NCBI GenBank assembly: GCA_964468655.1
Contig: CAYXUG010000007.1
Span: 1-53,000, forward strand
Length of the DNA: 53,000 nucleotides
Source: CAYXUG01 sp964468655
GTDB lineage: Bacteria > Fidelibacterota > Marinisomatia > Marinisomatales > CAYXUG01
Reading direction: 5' to 3'
The notes below the pieces were generated by a model that saw only the letters and a list, made by a program, of their open reading frames with translations, searched no databases and was not told the DNA's origin. This document shows, one piece after another, positions 42,782 through 52,788 of this stretch (positions are counted from its first letter, which is position 1; every line of letters begins with the position of its first letter). The position numbers and the translations under genes are program-made.

Positions 42782-44038
42782 TTAAATCCAACCGCGTAGT
42801 TTACACGCTTCAACGACTCGATTTACAGATATGAGGTAGGCTGCCTGTCTCATGTGTATGTTACGGTCTTTAAAATCATTCAGTATTTTATATACTGATT
42901 TAAACGCAGATGTCATTTTTTCATCGAGTCTTTCATGAACGAGGGATAATGGCCAATAAAAATTATAGGTATTTTGTACCTGCTCAAAATATGATACTGT
43001 AACACCTCCTGCATTCGCCAGAAAGTCAGGAAGGACGAAAATACCGTTATCCTTCAGAATTTCATCTGCTTCAGGAGTCGTCGGACCGTTTGCAAGTTCG
43101 CATGATATTTTTGCCTTTATTCTGTCTGCATTTGATTTTGTAATTACATTTTCAAGTGCCGACGGAAATAAAACGGTCGTTTCGAGTTCCAGAAGGCCCT
43201 CATTGCTAATTGATTCCGACCCGTTAAAATCCAAAACACTCCCGGTGGTCAATTTATGGTTAACCAATTCTTTTGCATCAATTCCATTAGGATTATAAAC
43301 GCCTCCACTCGAATCACTTGCAGCAATGAGTTTGAGATCGAGTAATTCATCACCCAGCAATGCCGCATATTGGCCTGCATTTCCAAATCCCTGAACGGTC
43401 ATGGTTCCACCTTGGAGACCAATATCCAAGACTTTCGCAGCTTCACGAACGCAGTAGATTCCACCTCTTGCAGTGGCATCGGTTCTTCCCTGTGACCCGC
43501 CTATGGCGAGTGGTTTTCCTGTAATTACACCGGGATGACTTTCGCCTTGAATTTTCTCATACTCGTCCATCATCCATGCCATTATCTGGGGATTTGTGTA
43601 AACATCCGGCGCTGGAACGTCTTTCGTTACACCCAAAATTCTACCCACGGCGTCAATGTATGCTCTTGCTAGTCTTTCTTTTTCAGTTTCAGTCAATTCT
43701 TTCGGATTACAGGTAACACCTCCCTTGGCTCCACCCAGAGGAATATCTACAACTGCCGTCTTCCAGGTCATCCATGCCGCCAGTGCCCGGACCGTATCCA
43801 AAGTTTCATCCGGATGCCAGCGAAGCCCGCCCTTTGTGGGACCTCTTGAACTGTTATATTGAACCCTGTAACCTTTAAAAACCTTTGTTGACCCATCGTC
43901 CATTTTTACAGGCAGGGTAACCACAAATTCCCGCTGGGGCCACCGTAAAAACTCCCGTGTTGAGTCTTCCAGTTCCAACAGTTCTGCCGTATCATCTAAC
44001 TGTCTCTGTGCTATTTCAAATGGATTAAATTCACTCAC
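42782..44038 (-). CDS. Glutamate dehydrogenase (Glu/Leu/Phe/Val family)
   Basis: A 418-residue NAD(P)-dependent amino-acid dehydrogenase, in all likelihood glutamate dehydrogenase. Substrate part: GGLRWHPDETLDTVRALAAWMTWK (substrate Lys in the K-T-A-V that follows), IPLGGAKGGV with the catalytic Lys, and PAPDVYTNPQIMAWMMDEY with the catalytic Asp. Coenzyme fold: VQGFGNAGQYAA. C-terminal ELANGPTTPEADEIL is a family signature. The start is GTG with AGGAG about 7 bases upstream. It follows SMC after 40 bases. Confidence 0.93.
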   Translation of the reverse strand: MSEFNPFEIAQRQLDDTAELLELEDSTREFLRWPQREFVVTLPVKMDDGSTKVFKGYRVQYNSSRGPTKGGLRWHPDETLDTVRALAAWMTWKTAVVDIPLGGAKGGVTCNPKELTETEKERLARAYIDAVGRILGVTKDVPAPDVYTNPQIMAWMMDEYEKIQGESHPGVITGKPLAIGGSQGRTDATARGGIYCVREAAKVLDIGLQGGTMTVQGFGNAGQYAALLGDELLDLKLIAASDSSGGVYNPNGIDAKELVNHKLTTGSVLDFNGSESISNEGLLELETTVLFPSALENVITKSNADRIKAKISCELANGPTTPEADEILKDNGIFVLPDFLANAGGVTVSYFEQVQNTYNFYWPLSLVHERLDEKMTSAFKSVYKILNDFKDRNIHMRQAAYLISVNRVVEACKLRGWI

Positions 44039-44078
44039 TATTCACTCCTATTATTTAATTAATTAATTACCGCAACTC

Positions 44079-47000
44079 TTAATCAAATTTCACCGAAACG
44101 ATCCTTGAAACACCTGAAATATCCATCGTAACGCCATAGTAATACTTAGCCGCTTCCATGGTAAGCTTATTGTGGGTTACAACAATAAACTGAGTTTCTG
44201 ACGTAAATTTATTAAGGACCTGAGCAAATTTTAAAATGTTATTATCATCTAATGGCGCATCCACCTCATCGAGAATACAAAATGGGCTGGGTTTCACCTG
44301 ATAAATAGAAAATAACAGTGCAATTGCCGTTAATGCTTTTTCTCCTGAGGATAACATTCTTAAATGCCTTGTTCGTTTCCCCGGAGGTTTCGCAAAAATA
44401 ACAATATCCGCTTCCAGTGGATCCTCCCCTTTTAATTCAAGATCACCCTCGCCTCCTTCAAAAAATACAGTAAATGTTTTTTGAAAGTTTTTTCTGATTT
44501 GATTGAATATATCAGTGAATTGAGTACGTGCTTTTGTATCAATTTTCATTATGGTTTCCATTAAACTTTCTTCGGAACTTCTTAAATCTTCAAGCTGCTG
44601 ATTAATGAAATTTAATCTTTTCTTCTCTTCATCGAATTCTTCTTTCACTGCCCAGTTCACAGGTCCGATTCGCTCAATGCTTCGTTCGATTCTATCAATC
44701 TCCAATTCAAGATCATTCTCGGAGTGGGTTACATTAAATGTTGAAGGAACTGTTAAGCTGTATTTTTCATCGATTATACTGTCGATTAAATCTGTCTGGC
44801 GGTTTAAATCGGCTATTTTAAGTTCCATTCTTTTCAAATCATCTAAAATCTTTTCACGCTCTCTATGTTCGTCTCTTATTTTTTGTTGGAGTTTTTCGAT
44901 TTCAAGATAGGTTTGAGATAACGTTTCTGATTTCAAATTTTTAACAGAAAACCTTTTTTTGTACTTACCTGAAAACTGCTTTACCTTTTCTTCCGATTCA
45001 CACATTTCCCCATTCATGCCTTCTATCTGGGAATTTTTCTGTTCGATATTTATGGAATACTGATTGATGCGGTCTGTAAGCTCCTTTATATTATCCCTGC
45101 ATCCGTGGATTTGCAGTTCTACTGTTTCACATTCGTTTTCCATGTTTATCATTTGAAAACGGGCTTCCTGAATTTCTTCATTTTCCTTATCACGCTGAAG
45201 TTTTATTTCCGTATGGTGTTCTTTTGTCTCCTGAATTTTTGAATCATAATTCTCTTTTTGTTCCAGCATTTTTTCCAATTGAGGTAAAAGCTGGTCTTTA
45301 CTTTTTCTGAAAGAAATAATCTCTTTCCGGATATGAACAATCTGATGGGTAACTTCCCTTAACAGTTCCGTATTCTGAGATGAGGTAAACTCATTACTGG
45401 AGATCTCTTTCTCCAAAGACGCCAGAAGGTTGATATGATTTCCTAACTGGTCACTCATCAATGACTTCTGTTGACTTTCCAGATTTTCGAGTAAGTCGGA
45501 TTCTTGTTTAATATTTTCCTGAATAGAATGGCTTTCTTTAATTAATTTTTCAATTTCCTTGTCCAATTCCTCAACTTTTTGGTCTCTTCCCAAAATACTT
45601 ACATCGTCTTTACCTTTAACGGAAGATATAACGCCGATCCTGTTATAAAATCTCCCCGAAAGATCTGCAATATCAAAATTAAAATTATTGGTTTTCATTA
45701 ATTTATCGGCAGCTTTTGAATCCTTGACAATTACCCTTCCTCCAAGCAGAAGATTGATTACCTTTTTCATATTATCATCAACTTCTACAAACTCAGATGC
45801 ACAACCGATAAAACCCTCACCCTTTCCTCTTGTGAATTTGACTGGAGGTATATTCTTAAGTGAATCGAGGGGGATTATAGAAACTCGTCCTACTTTTTTC
45901 GATTGCAAATCATTAAGCAGTTTTAAAGCGGATTTTCTTGTTTTACACACCAGTGCATAAAGGAATTTGTCCAACCCGGCTTCAATAGCGTTTCGATATT
46001 TTTCGTCAACACGTATTAAGTCAGCCACTGTTCCCAAAACATTCGGGTATTCATTGATATGATTCAATACATAGCGAATTCCAGTGGAGTACCCTTCTTT
46101 TTTCTCAATAATTTCCTTATAAAATTGAAGCTGAGTTTCAAGTACCTCAACCTGATTGGCAATTCGACGAAATTCATGGGAAAGAGATTGTATCTTTTCT
46201 CTTTTCTTTTCTAACAGGGTGTCTATTTTCTCCAACTCTTTCCGGTTAGAAGAAATGGTTAATTCGAGTTTTTTCCTCTCCTTTACTAATGACTTTTGAA
46301 CTTTTTCAATTTTTGCGAGATTCTTCTCCAGTTCTTTTGCTTTACTTTCAAATTTTTTGAGTGTATCCATTTTATCATTAAGTATTTCTTCATTTCTTTC
46401 TTTTAATGACTGGGTGTCATTTAGATTGCTCAAATGTTCATATTGGAAATTATTCAAGTCGTCCAGTTTTTCCTCCATCTTCTGGAATTTTTGATCAATT
46501 CTTGAAAAGGATTCAGTCTTCTCATGGTAAAACTGCTCTTTATCTGCGAGTACGGGTCGGAGTGATTTTAGCTTATTATTATATTCTGCAATTTGATGTT
46601 GGAAATTTTTTATTCTATTCCCACAATCTTCTGATTCAATGTTAAACCGGGAAATTGTTTGTTGAGATGATTTTATCTGTTCATTCAGAACCAAGATTTT
46701 ATTCTGGCTTTCCTGACGACCAATTGAGATTTCATCCAGTTCAGTTTGAATTTGTTCAAGTTCATTTTGATGTTCTTTAAAAGTCTCCTGTAGTTTTTTC
46801 AAAACATCTTCCTGGCCCCGCTCGTGGTTAGTTTGATTTGACATCTGGAGTTTTACATTTCCCACTTTCTGTTCCAGAGGTTTCAGAGACTGCAACAGGG
46901 CATTTTTCTTTATAAATGCAGCTTCAAGTTCACGATCTTTCAATTTGTCAGTCAATACAATATGACGGTCGAATCGTTTCAACTGCAATTGAAGACCCTT

Positions 47001-47606
47001 GACTTTTGCTTCAACTTCGGAAGCAATATCAGTCACGCGGTGAAGATCTGCCAGTGTTGCATCCAATCTATTTAGGGTTGCTTTTCTGTCTTTTTTATAT
47101 CGGTTGATTCCAGCAGCTTCTTCAAACATCCGCCTTCTGTCTTCTGCTGTTTCACTCAGAATATCTTCCACCATTTTCAGCTCAATGACTGAATAGGAAT
47201 CTGACCCCATCCCCGTATCCATAAACAGGTTCTGAATATCTTTCAGACGGCAAGTTTTTTTATTGATCAAATATTCACTGTCACCATTCCGGAATACTTT
47301 CCGTGTAATTTCAACATCGTTATAATCAACCGGTAATTTCCCCTTATTATTGTGAACAACAAGACTGACCTCACAAACGTTCAGGGGTTTCTTTGCATCT
47401 GAACCGTTAAAAATGATATCTTCCATTTTTGAGCTTCTCAGTAATTTATATTTCTGCTCACCCAATACCCATCGAATGGCATCAACAATATTTGTCTTTC
47501 CGCAGCCGTTGGGACCGACAACAGCGGTAATTCCTTCACCAAAAGTTAAATTTTCTTTTCTGGCAAAGGATTTGAAGCCGTGGATATTCAATTGTGAGAT
47601 ATACAT
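44079..47606 (-). CDS. smc: Chromosome segregation protein SMC
   Basis: A 1,175-residue condensin ATPase. Walker A is GPNGCGKTNIVDAIRWVLGE near the N-terminus. Two long coiled-coil arms (about 170-500 and 660-1000) flank a hinge (about 510-640, EKKEGYSTGIRYVLNH to RVIVKDSKAADKL). The C-terminal head has the ABC signature LSSGEKALTAIALLFSIYQ and Walker B FCILDEVDAPLDD. The length is standard. It compacts and helps to separate sister chromosomes. scpA and scpB are not in the window. Confidence 0.97.
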   Translation of the reverse strand: MYISQLNIHGFKSFARKENLTFGEGITAVVGPNGCGKTNIVDAIRWVLGEQKYKLLRSSKMEDIIFNGSDAKKPLNVCEVSLVVHNNKGKLPVDYNDVEITRKVFRNGDSEYLINKKTCRLKDIQNLFMDTGMGSDSYSVIELKMVEDILSETAEDRRRMFEEAAGINRYKKDRKATLNRLDATLADLHRVTDIASEVEAKVKGLQLQLKRFDRHIVLTDKLKDRELEAAFIKKNALLQSLKPLEQKVGNVKLQMSNQTNHERGQEDVLKKLQETFKEHQNELEQIQTELDEISIGRQESQNKILVLNEQIKSSQQTISRFNIESEDCGNRIKNFQHQIAEYNNKLKSLRPVLADKEQFYHEKTESFSRIDQKFQKMEEKLDDLNNFQYEHLSNLNDTQSLKERNEEILNDKMDTLKKFESKAKELEKNLAKIEKVQKSLVKERKKLELTISSNRKELEKIDTLLEKKREKIQSLSHEFRRIANQVEVLETQLQFYKEIIEKKEGYSTGIRYVLNHINEYPNVLGTVADLIRVDEKYRNAIEAGLDKFLYALVCKTRKSALKLLNDLQSKKVGRVSIIPLDSLKNIPPVKFTRGKGEGFIGCASEFVEVDDNMKKVINLLLGGRVIVKDSKAADKLMKTNNFNFDIADLSGRFYNRIGVISSVKGKDDVSILGRDQKVEELDKEIEKLIKESHSIQENIKQESDLLENLESQQKSLMSDQLGNHINLLASLEKEISSNEFTSSQNTELLREVTHQIVHIRKEIISFRKSKDQLLPQLEKMLEQKENYDSKIQETKEHHTEIKLQRDKENEEIQEARFQMINMENECETVELQIHGCRDNIKELTDRINQYSINIEQKNSQIEGMNGEMCESEEKVKQFSGKYKKRFSVKNLKSETLSQTYLEIEKLQQKIRDEHREREKILDDLKRMELKIADLNRQTDLIDSIIDEKYSLTVPSTFNVTHSENDLELEIDRIERSIERIGPVNWAVKEEFDEEKKRLNFINQQLEDLRSSEESLMETIMKIDTKARTQFTDIFNQIRKNFQKTFTVFFEGGEGDLELKGEDPLEADIVIFAKPPGKRTRHLRMLSSGEKALTAIALLFSIYQVKPSPFCILDEVDAPLDDNNILKFAQVLNKFTSETQFIVVTHNKLTMEAAKYYYGVTMDISGVSRIVSVKFD

Positions 47607-47628
47607 GGTTAAGTCAACTTACTCCCAT

Positions 47629-47973
47629 TTAACCGGGAGGCCACCTCATAGACCGCCCTCCCAAAAGATGAAGATGAATATGAAAAACTGTCTGGCCTGC
47701 TCCAGCATTGCAATTGAATACGCAGCGGTACCCTTCTTCGGCGATGCCCAAGTCAGCGGCTAATTGCTTAGCTGTTAAAAATATTTCTCCTAATGCAGCT
47801 GCATCATCTTCTGTAAGATCATTCATGGTTGCAATATGATTTCGAGGAATGATGAGCAAATGATGAGGCGCCTGCGGATTGATATCATTTATGGCAAATA
47901 CATTCTCAGATTCAAATACAATATCAGCGGGAATTTCTTTATTGGCAATTTTGCAGAACAGACAATCAGACAT
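47629..47973 (-). CDS. HIT (histidine triad) family nucleotide hydrolase
   Basis: A 114-residue HINT-type protein if the ATG at 47973 is used; this starts the conserved MSDCLFCKIANKEIPADIV. The N-terminal Cys pair and the catalytic HIT motif QTVFHIHLHLLGGR are intact, with PHHLLIIPRNH before. Such enzymes hydrolyse purine nucleoside phosphoramidates. It ends in RSMRWPPG, as usual for HINT. It lies 22 bases upstream of smc. Confidence 0.93.
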   Translation of the reverse strand: MSDCLFCKIANKEIPADIVFESENVFAINDINPQAPHHLLIIPRNHIATMNDLTEDDAAALGEIFLTAKQLAADLGIAEEGYRCVFNCNAGAGQTVFHIHLHLLGGRSMRWPPG

Positions 47974-48051
47974 GATGCGATTCTCCTCCATTCAGTCTGA
48001 AAGATCCGTCATTTATTGATGCTGTAACAATCAAAATATGGTTTCGATTTG

Positions 48052-48684
48052 TCAATACGATTTCTTTTTCGCAAACATTAATTGTAAAACCAATCCGCTG
48101 TAATCGGATGAACGGTCAATTTTCTTATTTAATTTGAACTGGTCATATCCAAATGCAACAGTCACAAATGACTTTGATGATATGCCCATCTGCAAGCCAG
48201 CTCCGATGAACCCTCCAAAGTGAGTTGAAACATCAACATTACTCCACCGATCGGAAAATGTCCCTTCTTCTTCCGTGTCAAATGCAAACAGAGGTCCAAC
48301 GCATAAAACTAAAAATGGACTGAAATTTCCATAAATCATATTTTTAAATGGATGAAATTGAAATCCCGCAAAGATGGGTAAAAAATTAAGGTTTTTTGGA
48401 TTTGTTTTTTCAACTGAGTAAGTATAAGGATTAAATATTGTGAATTCTTCTTCCCCTACTACATCAAACATGTTTGCCTGGATGAATAACTCATATTTTG
48501 GATTGATAGGATAGGTCAAATAACCACCAAGCAAATTGCCATGTGATGCCGAACCGAGCAGCAAGCCAATAGAATAATCTTTTTGCTCAGGCAGTAACTG
48601 TGCCTGAACCGGATGGTAGGATATCATCAGGAGTGTGATGAGACTTAATGATTTTATAATTCTGCTCCGAGACATAATGTCCAT
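48052..48684 (-). CDS. Hypothetical outer-membrane beta-barrel protein
   Basis: A 210-residue protein with a signal peptide (to about VQAQ, residue 29). Strand-like phrases such as YSIGLLLGSASHGNLLGGYL, KYELFIQANMF and GGFIGAGLQMGISSKSFVTVAFGYDQF alternate with polar turns and fit an 8-strand-type barrel. The end (LVLQLMFAKKKSY) has an aromatic last residue. No close family recognised. Confidence 0.65.
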   Translation of the reverse strand: MDIMSRSRIIKSLSLITLLMISYHPVQAQLLPEQKDYSIGLLLGSASHGNLLGGYLTYPINPKYELFIQANMFDVVGEEEFTIFNPYTYSVEKTNPKNLNFLPIFAGFQFHPFKNMIYGNFSPFLVLCVGPLFAFDTEEEGTFSDRWSNVDVSTHFGGFIGAGLQMGISSKSFVTVAFGYDQFKLNKKIDRSSDYSGLVLQLMFAKKKSY

Positions 48685-48750
48685 TGTTTTGAAGGGGAAT
48701 TTAAACGTATTATTAAAGAAAAAAAAAGAATATAGTGAATAATATTTCAG

Positions 48751-49950
48751 CTATTTCAAATAAACAACTTTGGTAGTTTTAACAGTATTTCCTGTTTTCA
48801 AATGAATAAAATAAACACCGCTTCCCTGATTAGACGCATTCCAGTGAAACTCATGTTCACCGGCTGTCAGGTCACCTTCATATATTGAATTAACAAATCT
48901 CCCATCGATATCAAATATTCGAAGAGACGCTGCATGCAGCGTCTCTGCAGATGAAAACCGAATATTTAAAATAGAATTAAAAGGATTCGGATAAGCGGGA
49001 GATAATTTGATTTCAGATGGATAGTTATAACTTTGCTGAATTCCAACCGTACTGTCACATTCACAGGTATCCGTCACGGTTCCTTCCGAAACAAAGGACT
49101 GCCACTGTTCCGCCACGGTACGTGAAGGACACCACGTAGCGGAATCCACGCTGTCGCTGAAACATTCCCAGCTGCCTATTGTCCAGGTGTCACGATTCCC
49201 CAACCATGCTATAGAGTCTGGAAGCGAATTTAATGCCACCGGCTGGTTTGGATCATATTCTTCCGGCAGGCGGAGAATGGTGACCGTTTCAAAGTAGTTA
49301 TCGAGCATATCCCAGTCCTGTATTTGTGAATGACCTGCATTCTGCTCCATTGCGAGAATCCATCTTGCGCCAACGGGGCGGTGGGTTTCAAAAATACCGG
49401 TGAGATTTTCAATTCTGTAATCCAGATCATTTTCACCGATGAACATAAATCCCGGCACTTGAATAGCCAATCCTGCATCGGTGGTATCGTGATATCCACC
49501 CTTTTGTGTGATGAACCCAAGCACCCGCTCAGGATTCCAGACCGTATAATGATACCCGAATTGACCGCCCCAGGAATATCCATTAATGAACAATGGCGCA
49601 TATTCAATTTCAGAATTTTGGGACAAAACAGCGATTGAATCCAAAATTTCAATCACAGCATCTCCGCTTCCCGAGTCCATGTGCATGTTGTCCATGTGGG
49701 CACCCATGAGAGCAAAATCGTTGACTGTGCAGAGTTCCCTCAGGTTTTCATCATATACGATATTTCTGGAATCACCCATCCACCCATGCATGAAAAAATA
49801 GACACCTCGGTAAACATCTGTTGAGTCATTCAGCCAGATTCGGAAATCGGCGTAACCGTATTCATCATTTTGATCCGGCGGGATAGACAGATCGTAAATT
49901 TGAGATGAAAGAAAATTAGATAGAAAAAGAATGAATAGTAATTGTTTCAT
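48751..49950 (-). CDS. Secreted alpha/beta-hydrolase with type IX sorting domain
   Basis: A 399-residue exported protein. Signal peptide about 1-16. An alpha/beta-hydrolase fold covers about 20-230: oxyanion region FMHGWMGDS, nucleophile elbow GYSWGGQFG, acid candidate in FIGENDLDYR and His in EQNAGHSQIQ; overall similar to PHB-depolymerase/feruloyl-esterase-like enzymes. A short Trp-rich segment with a CECD pair follows. The sorting domain begins about 315 (IKLSPAYPNPFNSILNI) and ends KTTKVVYLK. Residues about 335-343 are encoded by a GAGACG palindrome. The substrate is unknown; an ester on the cell surface or in the medium is the inference. Confidence 0.82.
   Translation of the reverse strand: MKQLLFILFLSNFLSSQIYDLSIPPDQNDEYGYADFRIWLNDSTDVYRGVYFFMHGWMGDSRNIVYDENLRELCTVNDFALMGAHMDNMHMDSGSGDAVIEILDSIAVLSQNSEIEYAPLFINGYSWGGQFGYHYTVWNPERVLGFITQKGGYHDTTDAGLAIQVPGFMFIGENDLDYRIENLTGIFETHRPVGARWILAMEQNAGHSQIQDWDMLDNYFETVTILRLPEEYDPNQPVALNSLPDSIAWLGNRDTWTIGSWECFSDSVDSATWCPSRTVAEQWQSFVSEGTVTDTCECDSTVGIQQSYNYPSEIKLSPAYPNPFNSILNIRFSSAETLHAASLRIFDIDGRFVNSIYEGDLTAGEHEFHWNASNQGSGVYFIHLKTGNTVKTTKVVYLK
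48923..48946. repeat. GAGACG palindrome in the sorting domain of the secreted hydrolase gene
   Basis: A perfect 24-base palindrome with 12-base arms (AGAGACGCTGCA and its complement) and no loop. It shares the AGAGACGC base of the RAYT-linked palindromes; the terminal CTAC has changed to CTGC. It is read in frame as AETLHAAS, in the same frame and domain position as the copy at 9450-9475. Confidence 0.8.
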
Positions 49951-49986
49951 AGGTGAATTTATCCAATTCTGAAATAAAATGTCATA

Positions 49987-51885
49987 TCACAACGGCCAAA
50001 AATGTAAAATCAACGGCGTACCCGTTGCAACAATCATAATTTCTAACGGCAGACCCATTCGCCAGTAATCACCAAACCGGTATCCGCCGGGACCCAAAAT
50101 GAGTGCATTGCACTGATGGCCAATTGGTGTAAGAAAAGCGCACGAAGCGCCCACAGCAACAGCCATTAAAAAAGGATCCATGCTCACTCCCATGGACATT
50201 GCAATTCCTACTCCGATGGGTGCCATGATGAGAGCAGTGGCTGCATTGTTGATGACATCCGACAGGCACATGGTAATGACCATAACCAGCGCAAGAACGG
50301 ACCATGGAGGCAGTGTCTGTGTCAATTGAACAACCCAATCAGCAATTAGATGTGTCGTGCCGGTGCTCTGTAAGGCATCACTCAGGGGAATCATAGCGCC
50401 AAGCAGGACAATCACCGGCCAGTCAATGCTTTTGTACAATTCTCGAATGGGGAGAATTCCGGTAAAAACATACATCAGAATTGCACCTGTAAATGAGACT
50501 GTTGTGGGTAGAAAATCAAACATGCTGAGTAAAATTGCACCGGCAAATATGAGAAGCGCATAGGAAACTTTTGGGAATATGCCTACATCCAGTTCCCTCT
50601 CAGCAAGTGGTAAAAGACCGAGCAATTGAACATTATATTTCAAATCATCTTCACGTCCCTGAAGTAAAAGTACATCACCAACACGAAACTGGACATTCCC
50701 GAGACGCTTATGTATGGGTTTATCCTGCCGGGCAACTGCCATGAGGGTCAACTGGTTGGAGGTACGCCTGCGCAGATAACTCCGACCTCTACCCACAAGC
50801 GGTGATTCAGGTGTCACCACCACTTCGATAAACGTTGTATCCTCATCTTTCAGCGAATCAATCCGATACCGCATTTCTTTGGTAAAACGGACACCGTATT
50901 CATCCATGACTTCCTTTAAATCTTCGGGATCTGCTTGAGCAAGGAATTGATCACCTTCCGCTATTATCTTTTTCGGATTGAGAGGTATCACTTTTCCATC
51001 CCCATTTATCTGCTTAAACAGTGTCAATTTATCCCCGGTGATTTTTTCAATTTTACCTGCTGTTTCGCCAATCAGTTTACAACCTTCGGGGATACGAATT
51101 TCGGTTACATATTCTTCGATGGAAAAAAGGGATTCAGAACTTGGCTCTTTCTGGGATTCTTTCGGAATCAGCCGCCAACCCACCAAAGCCACAAACAGGA
51201 TACCTAAAATTGCGATTGCACCTCCTACGGGGGTAAAGTCAAACAAACTGAATGGTGAAGGATCAAATGATTCCAGGGGAATATTCTGCTGTTCAAGGTA
51301 CAGAGCCGCATATGATGACGGGTCGGATAATGCTTCAGCTAATATTTCCTGCTGTTGTTCCTGCCTGAGATTGGCTATAATAATGTTCGGCGGTGTGCCG
51401 ATCATGGTAATCATACCGCCCAGAATGCTGGCGAAGGCAATGGGCATAAGCAATAAACCGGGGGATCGTTTCTGTTCCCATGCTGTTTTAAGTGTTACCG
51501 GAAGCATGAGGGCAAGCGCGCCTACATTATTCATAAAGGCAGATAAAATGGCAATGACTCCGCTTAAACTCGAAATATGCATTGCCTGTTTTTTTGTGAA
51601 AGATTTGATCTTGCGGGAAATTAAATCTACCACGCCGGAATTACGTAGGGCACTGCTGATAATCAAAACTGCTGCAACGGTAATCACAGCAGGGTGACCA
51701 AACCCCTCAAAGACCTGAACCGGATTTGCAATTAAATCGGACTTTTCTCCTCCCAGTATTTTATCTGCAACAACCAGTACAAACAATGCGATAACAGAAA
51801 CAATATCATACCGCCATCGTCCCCAGACGAATAGTCCAAACGTACAAATAATGATTAATGAAATTGCTGATTGATCAACGGTCAT
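49987..51885 (-). CDS. SLC13-family permease with two TrkA-C domains
   Basis: A 632-residue transporter of the DASS/SLC13 type. The N-terminal half has about six membrane segments with the motif MNNVGALALMLPV and GTPPNIIIA. The middle (about 255-445) is cytoplasmic, with two TrkA-C (RCK_C) domains: EIRIPEGCKLIGETAGKIEK and EVVVTPESPLVGRGRSYLRR. The C-terminal half repeats the transporter fold with INNAATALIMAPI and ending LTPIGHQCNALILGP. Sodium- or proton-driven uptake of an anion (dicarboxylate, sulfate or similar) is expected. The substrate is not fixed. Confidence 0.9.
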   Translation of the reverse strand: MTVDQSAISLIIICTFGLFVWGRWRYDIVSVIALFVLVVADKILGGEKSDLIANPVQVFEGFGHPAVITVAAVLIISSALRNSGVVDLISRKIKSFTKKQAMHISSLSGVIAILSAFMNNVGALALMLPVTLKTAWEQKRSPGLLLMPIAFASILGGMITMIGTPPNIIIANLRQEQQQEILAEALSDPSSYAALYLEQQNIPLESFDPSPFSLFDFTPVGGAIAILGILFVALVGWRLIPKESQKEPSSESLFSIEEYVTEIRIPEGCKLIGETAGKIEKITGDKLTLFKQINGDGKVIPLNPKKIIAEGDQFLAQADPEDLKEVMDEYGVRFTKEMRYRIDSLKDEDTTFIEVVVTPESPLVGRGRSYLRRRTSNQLTLMAVARQDKPIHKRLGNVQFRVGDVLLLQGREDDLKYNVQLLGLLPLAERELDVGIFPKVSYALLIFAGAILLSMFDFLPTTVSFTGAILMYVFTGILPIRELYKSIDWPVIVLLGAMIPLSDALQSTGTTHLIADWVVQLTQTLPPWSVLALVMVITMCLSDVINNAATALIMAPIGVGIAMSMGVSMDPFLMAVAVGASCAFLTPIGHQCNALILGPGGYRFGDYWRMGLPLEIMIVATGTPLILHFWPL

Positions 51886-51964
51886 AATTTCGGATTAAAA
51901 TTACTAATACCTAATAATCTATGCCACAAGGAATCACTCCTAACTTGGATTCCAGTAATATAAT

Positions 51965-51991
51965 AAAAGGGTAACAACATATTACCCTTTT
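51965..51991 (-). terminator. Rho-independent terminator after the DUF481-like gene
   Basis: A perfect 10-bp stem, AAAAGGGTAA/TTACCCTTTT, with a CAACATA loop. On the minus strand it lies about 23 bases after the stop of the gene at 52014 and is followed by TTTTATTATA. It is also T-rich on the other strand, but no plus-strand gene leads into it. Confidence 0.8.
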
Positions 51992-52013
51992 CAATTTTGA
52001 TTTCCGTAAGGTG

Positions 52014-52781
52014 TCAAAAGTTGAAATCGATACCGTTGCTGATTTCAACGTAAGATTTGCCGAGGTCGCCGTGGGGATCATTATCAAAGCGGTAGTTTAA
52101 TTCGACAGAAAAGGAAAGTTTCTCGCTCAATTCAATTTCAATACTACCATCATATAAAATCCGATAATCACCAAAATCAGAAGTAGCGGTTTGATAATAA
52201 GCTGTATTGTTCAACATGGCATTTTCAGTGATATTTATATTCCAACTCAGGTAATTTGTAGATCGTACCAGTTGCTGGTCTGTCTCACCTGTTAGATCAT
52301 ATTCTTCATTTTCCTGCATTAAACCGACACCTAAAAATGAATTCGTTTTTTCACTGTCAATCAAATTATACCGAAATCCGCTACCGGCTAATCTTCTATC
52401 CTTCATTAAAAGGAAATCATTAAAACCGAATTGAGTAAATATCTCCAAACCCAAAGAAGATGAAATATTTTTCGTCACCCTTAAATAACCAAAGCCCTTA
52501 TTTTGAATTGTGTTTTTCTCTTTACCGGACTCCTTCTCATATCCATTCTCATAATTCATAGCTACAAAAGCATGGAACCCGTTCGGATTAAAATAATCCA
52601 TGCGGTATTCTGTAGCCAAATCAAGAATTTCCTGATCTGATTTTTCAAATCCAAAATCAATTCCCAGAACGTTGTAAATACCCTCAGCACCGGATTGCTT
52701 GCGCATGGCTTCTGTGTTGACCTGGGCGTTGATTAAGTTGATTACAATCAATAATACTGATATAGTTTTTATGACATTCAT
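52014..52781 (-). CDS. DUF481-like outer-membrane protein
   Basis: The frame stays open to 52967, but that part is a translated tRNA and terminator. The ATG at 52781 starts a signal peptide (MNVIKTISVLLIVINLINAQ), giving 255 residues. The mature part matches the DUF481/YdiY type of barrel: FGFEKSDQEILDLATEYRMD, then LRVTKNISSSLGLEIFTQFG, FRYNLIDSEKTNSFLGVGLM, and a terminal ISNGIDFNF. The start lies only 8 bases after the T-run of the tRNA terminator and has no clear ribosome site. It may be read from terminator read-through or an unseen promoter. Confidence 0.8.
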   Translation of the reverse strand: MNVIKTISVLLIVINLINAQVNTEAMRKQSGAEGIYNVLGIDFGFEKSDQEILDLATEYRMDYFNPNGFHAFVAMNYENGYEKESGKEKNTIQNKGFGYLRVTKNISSSLGLEIFTQFGFNDFLLMKDRRLAGSGFRYNLIDSEKTNSFLGVGLMQENEEYDLTGETDQQLVRSTNYLSWNINITENAMLNNTAYYQTATSDFGDYRILYDGSIEIELSEKLSFSVELNYRFDNDPHGDLGKSYVEISNGIDFNF

Positions 52782-52788
52782 AATAATG

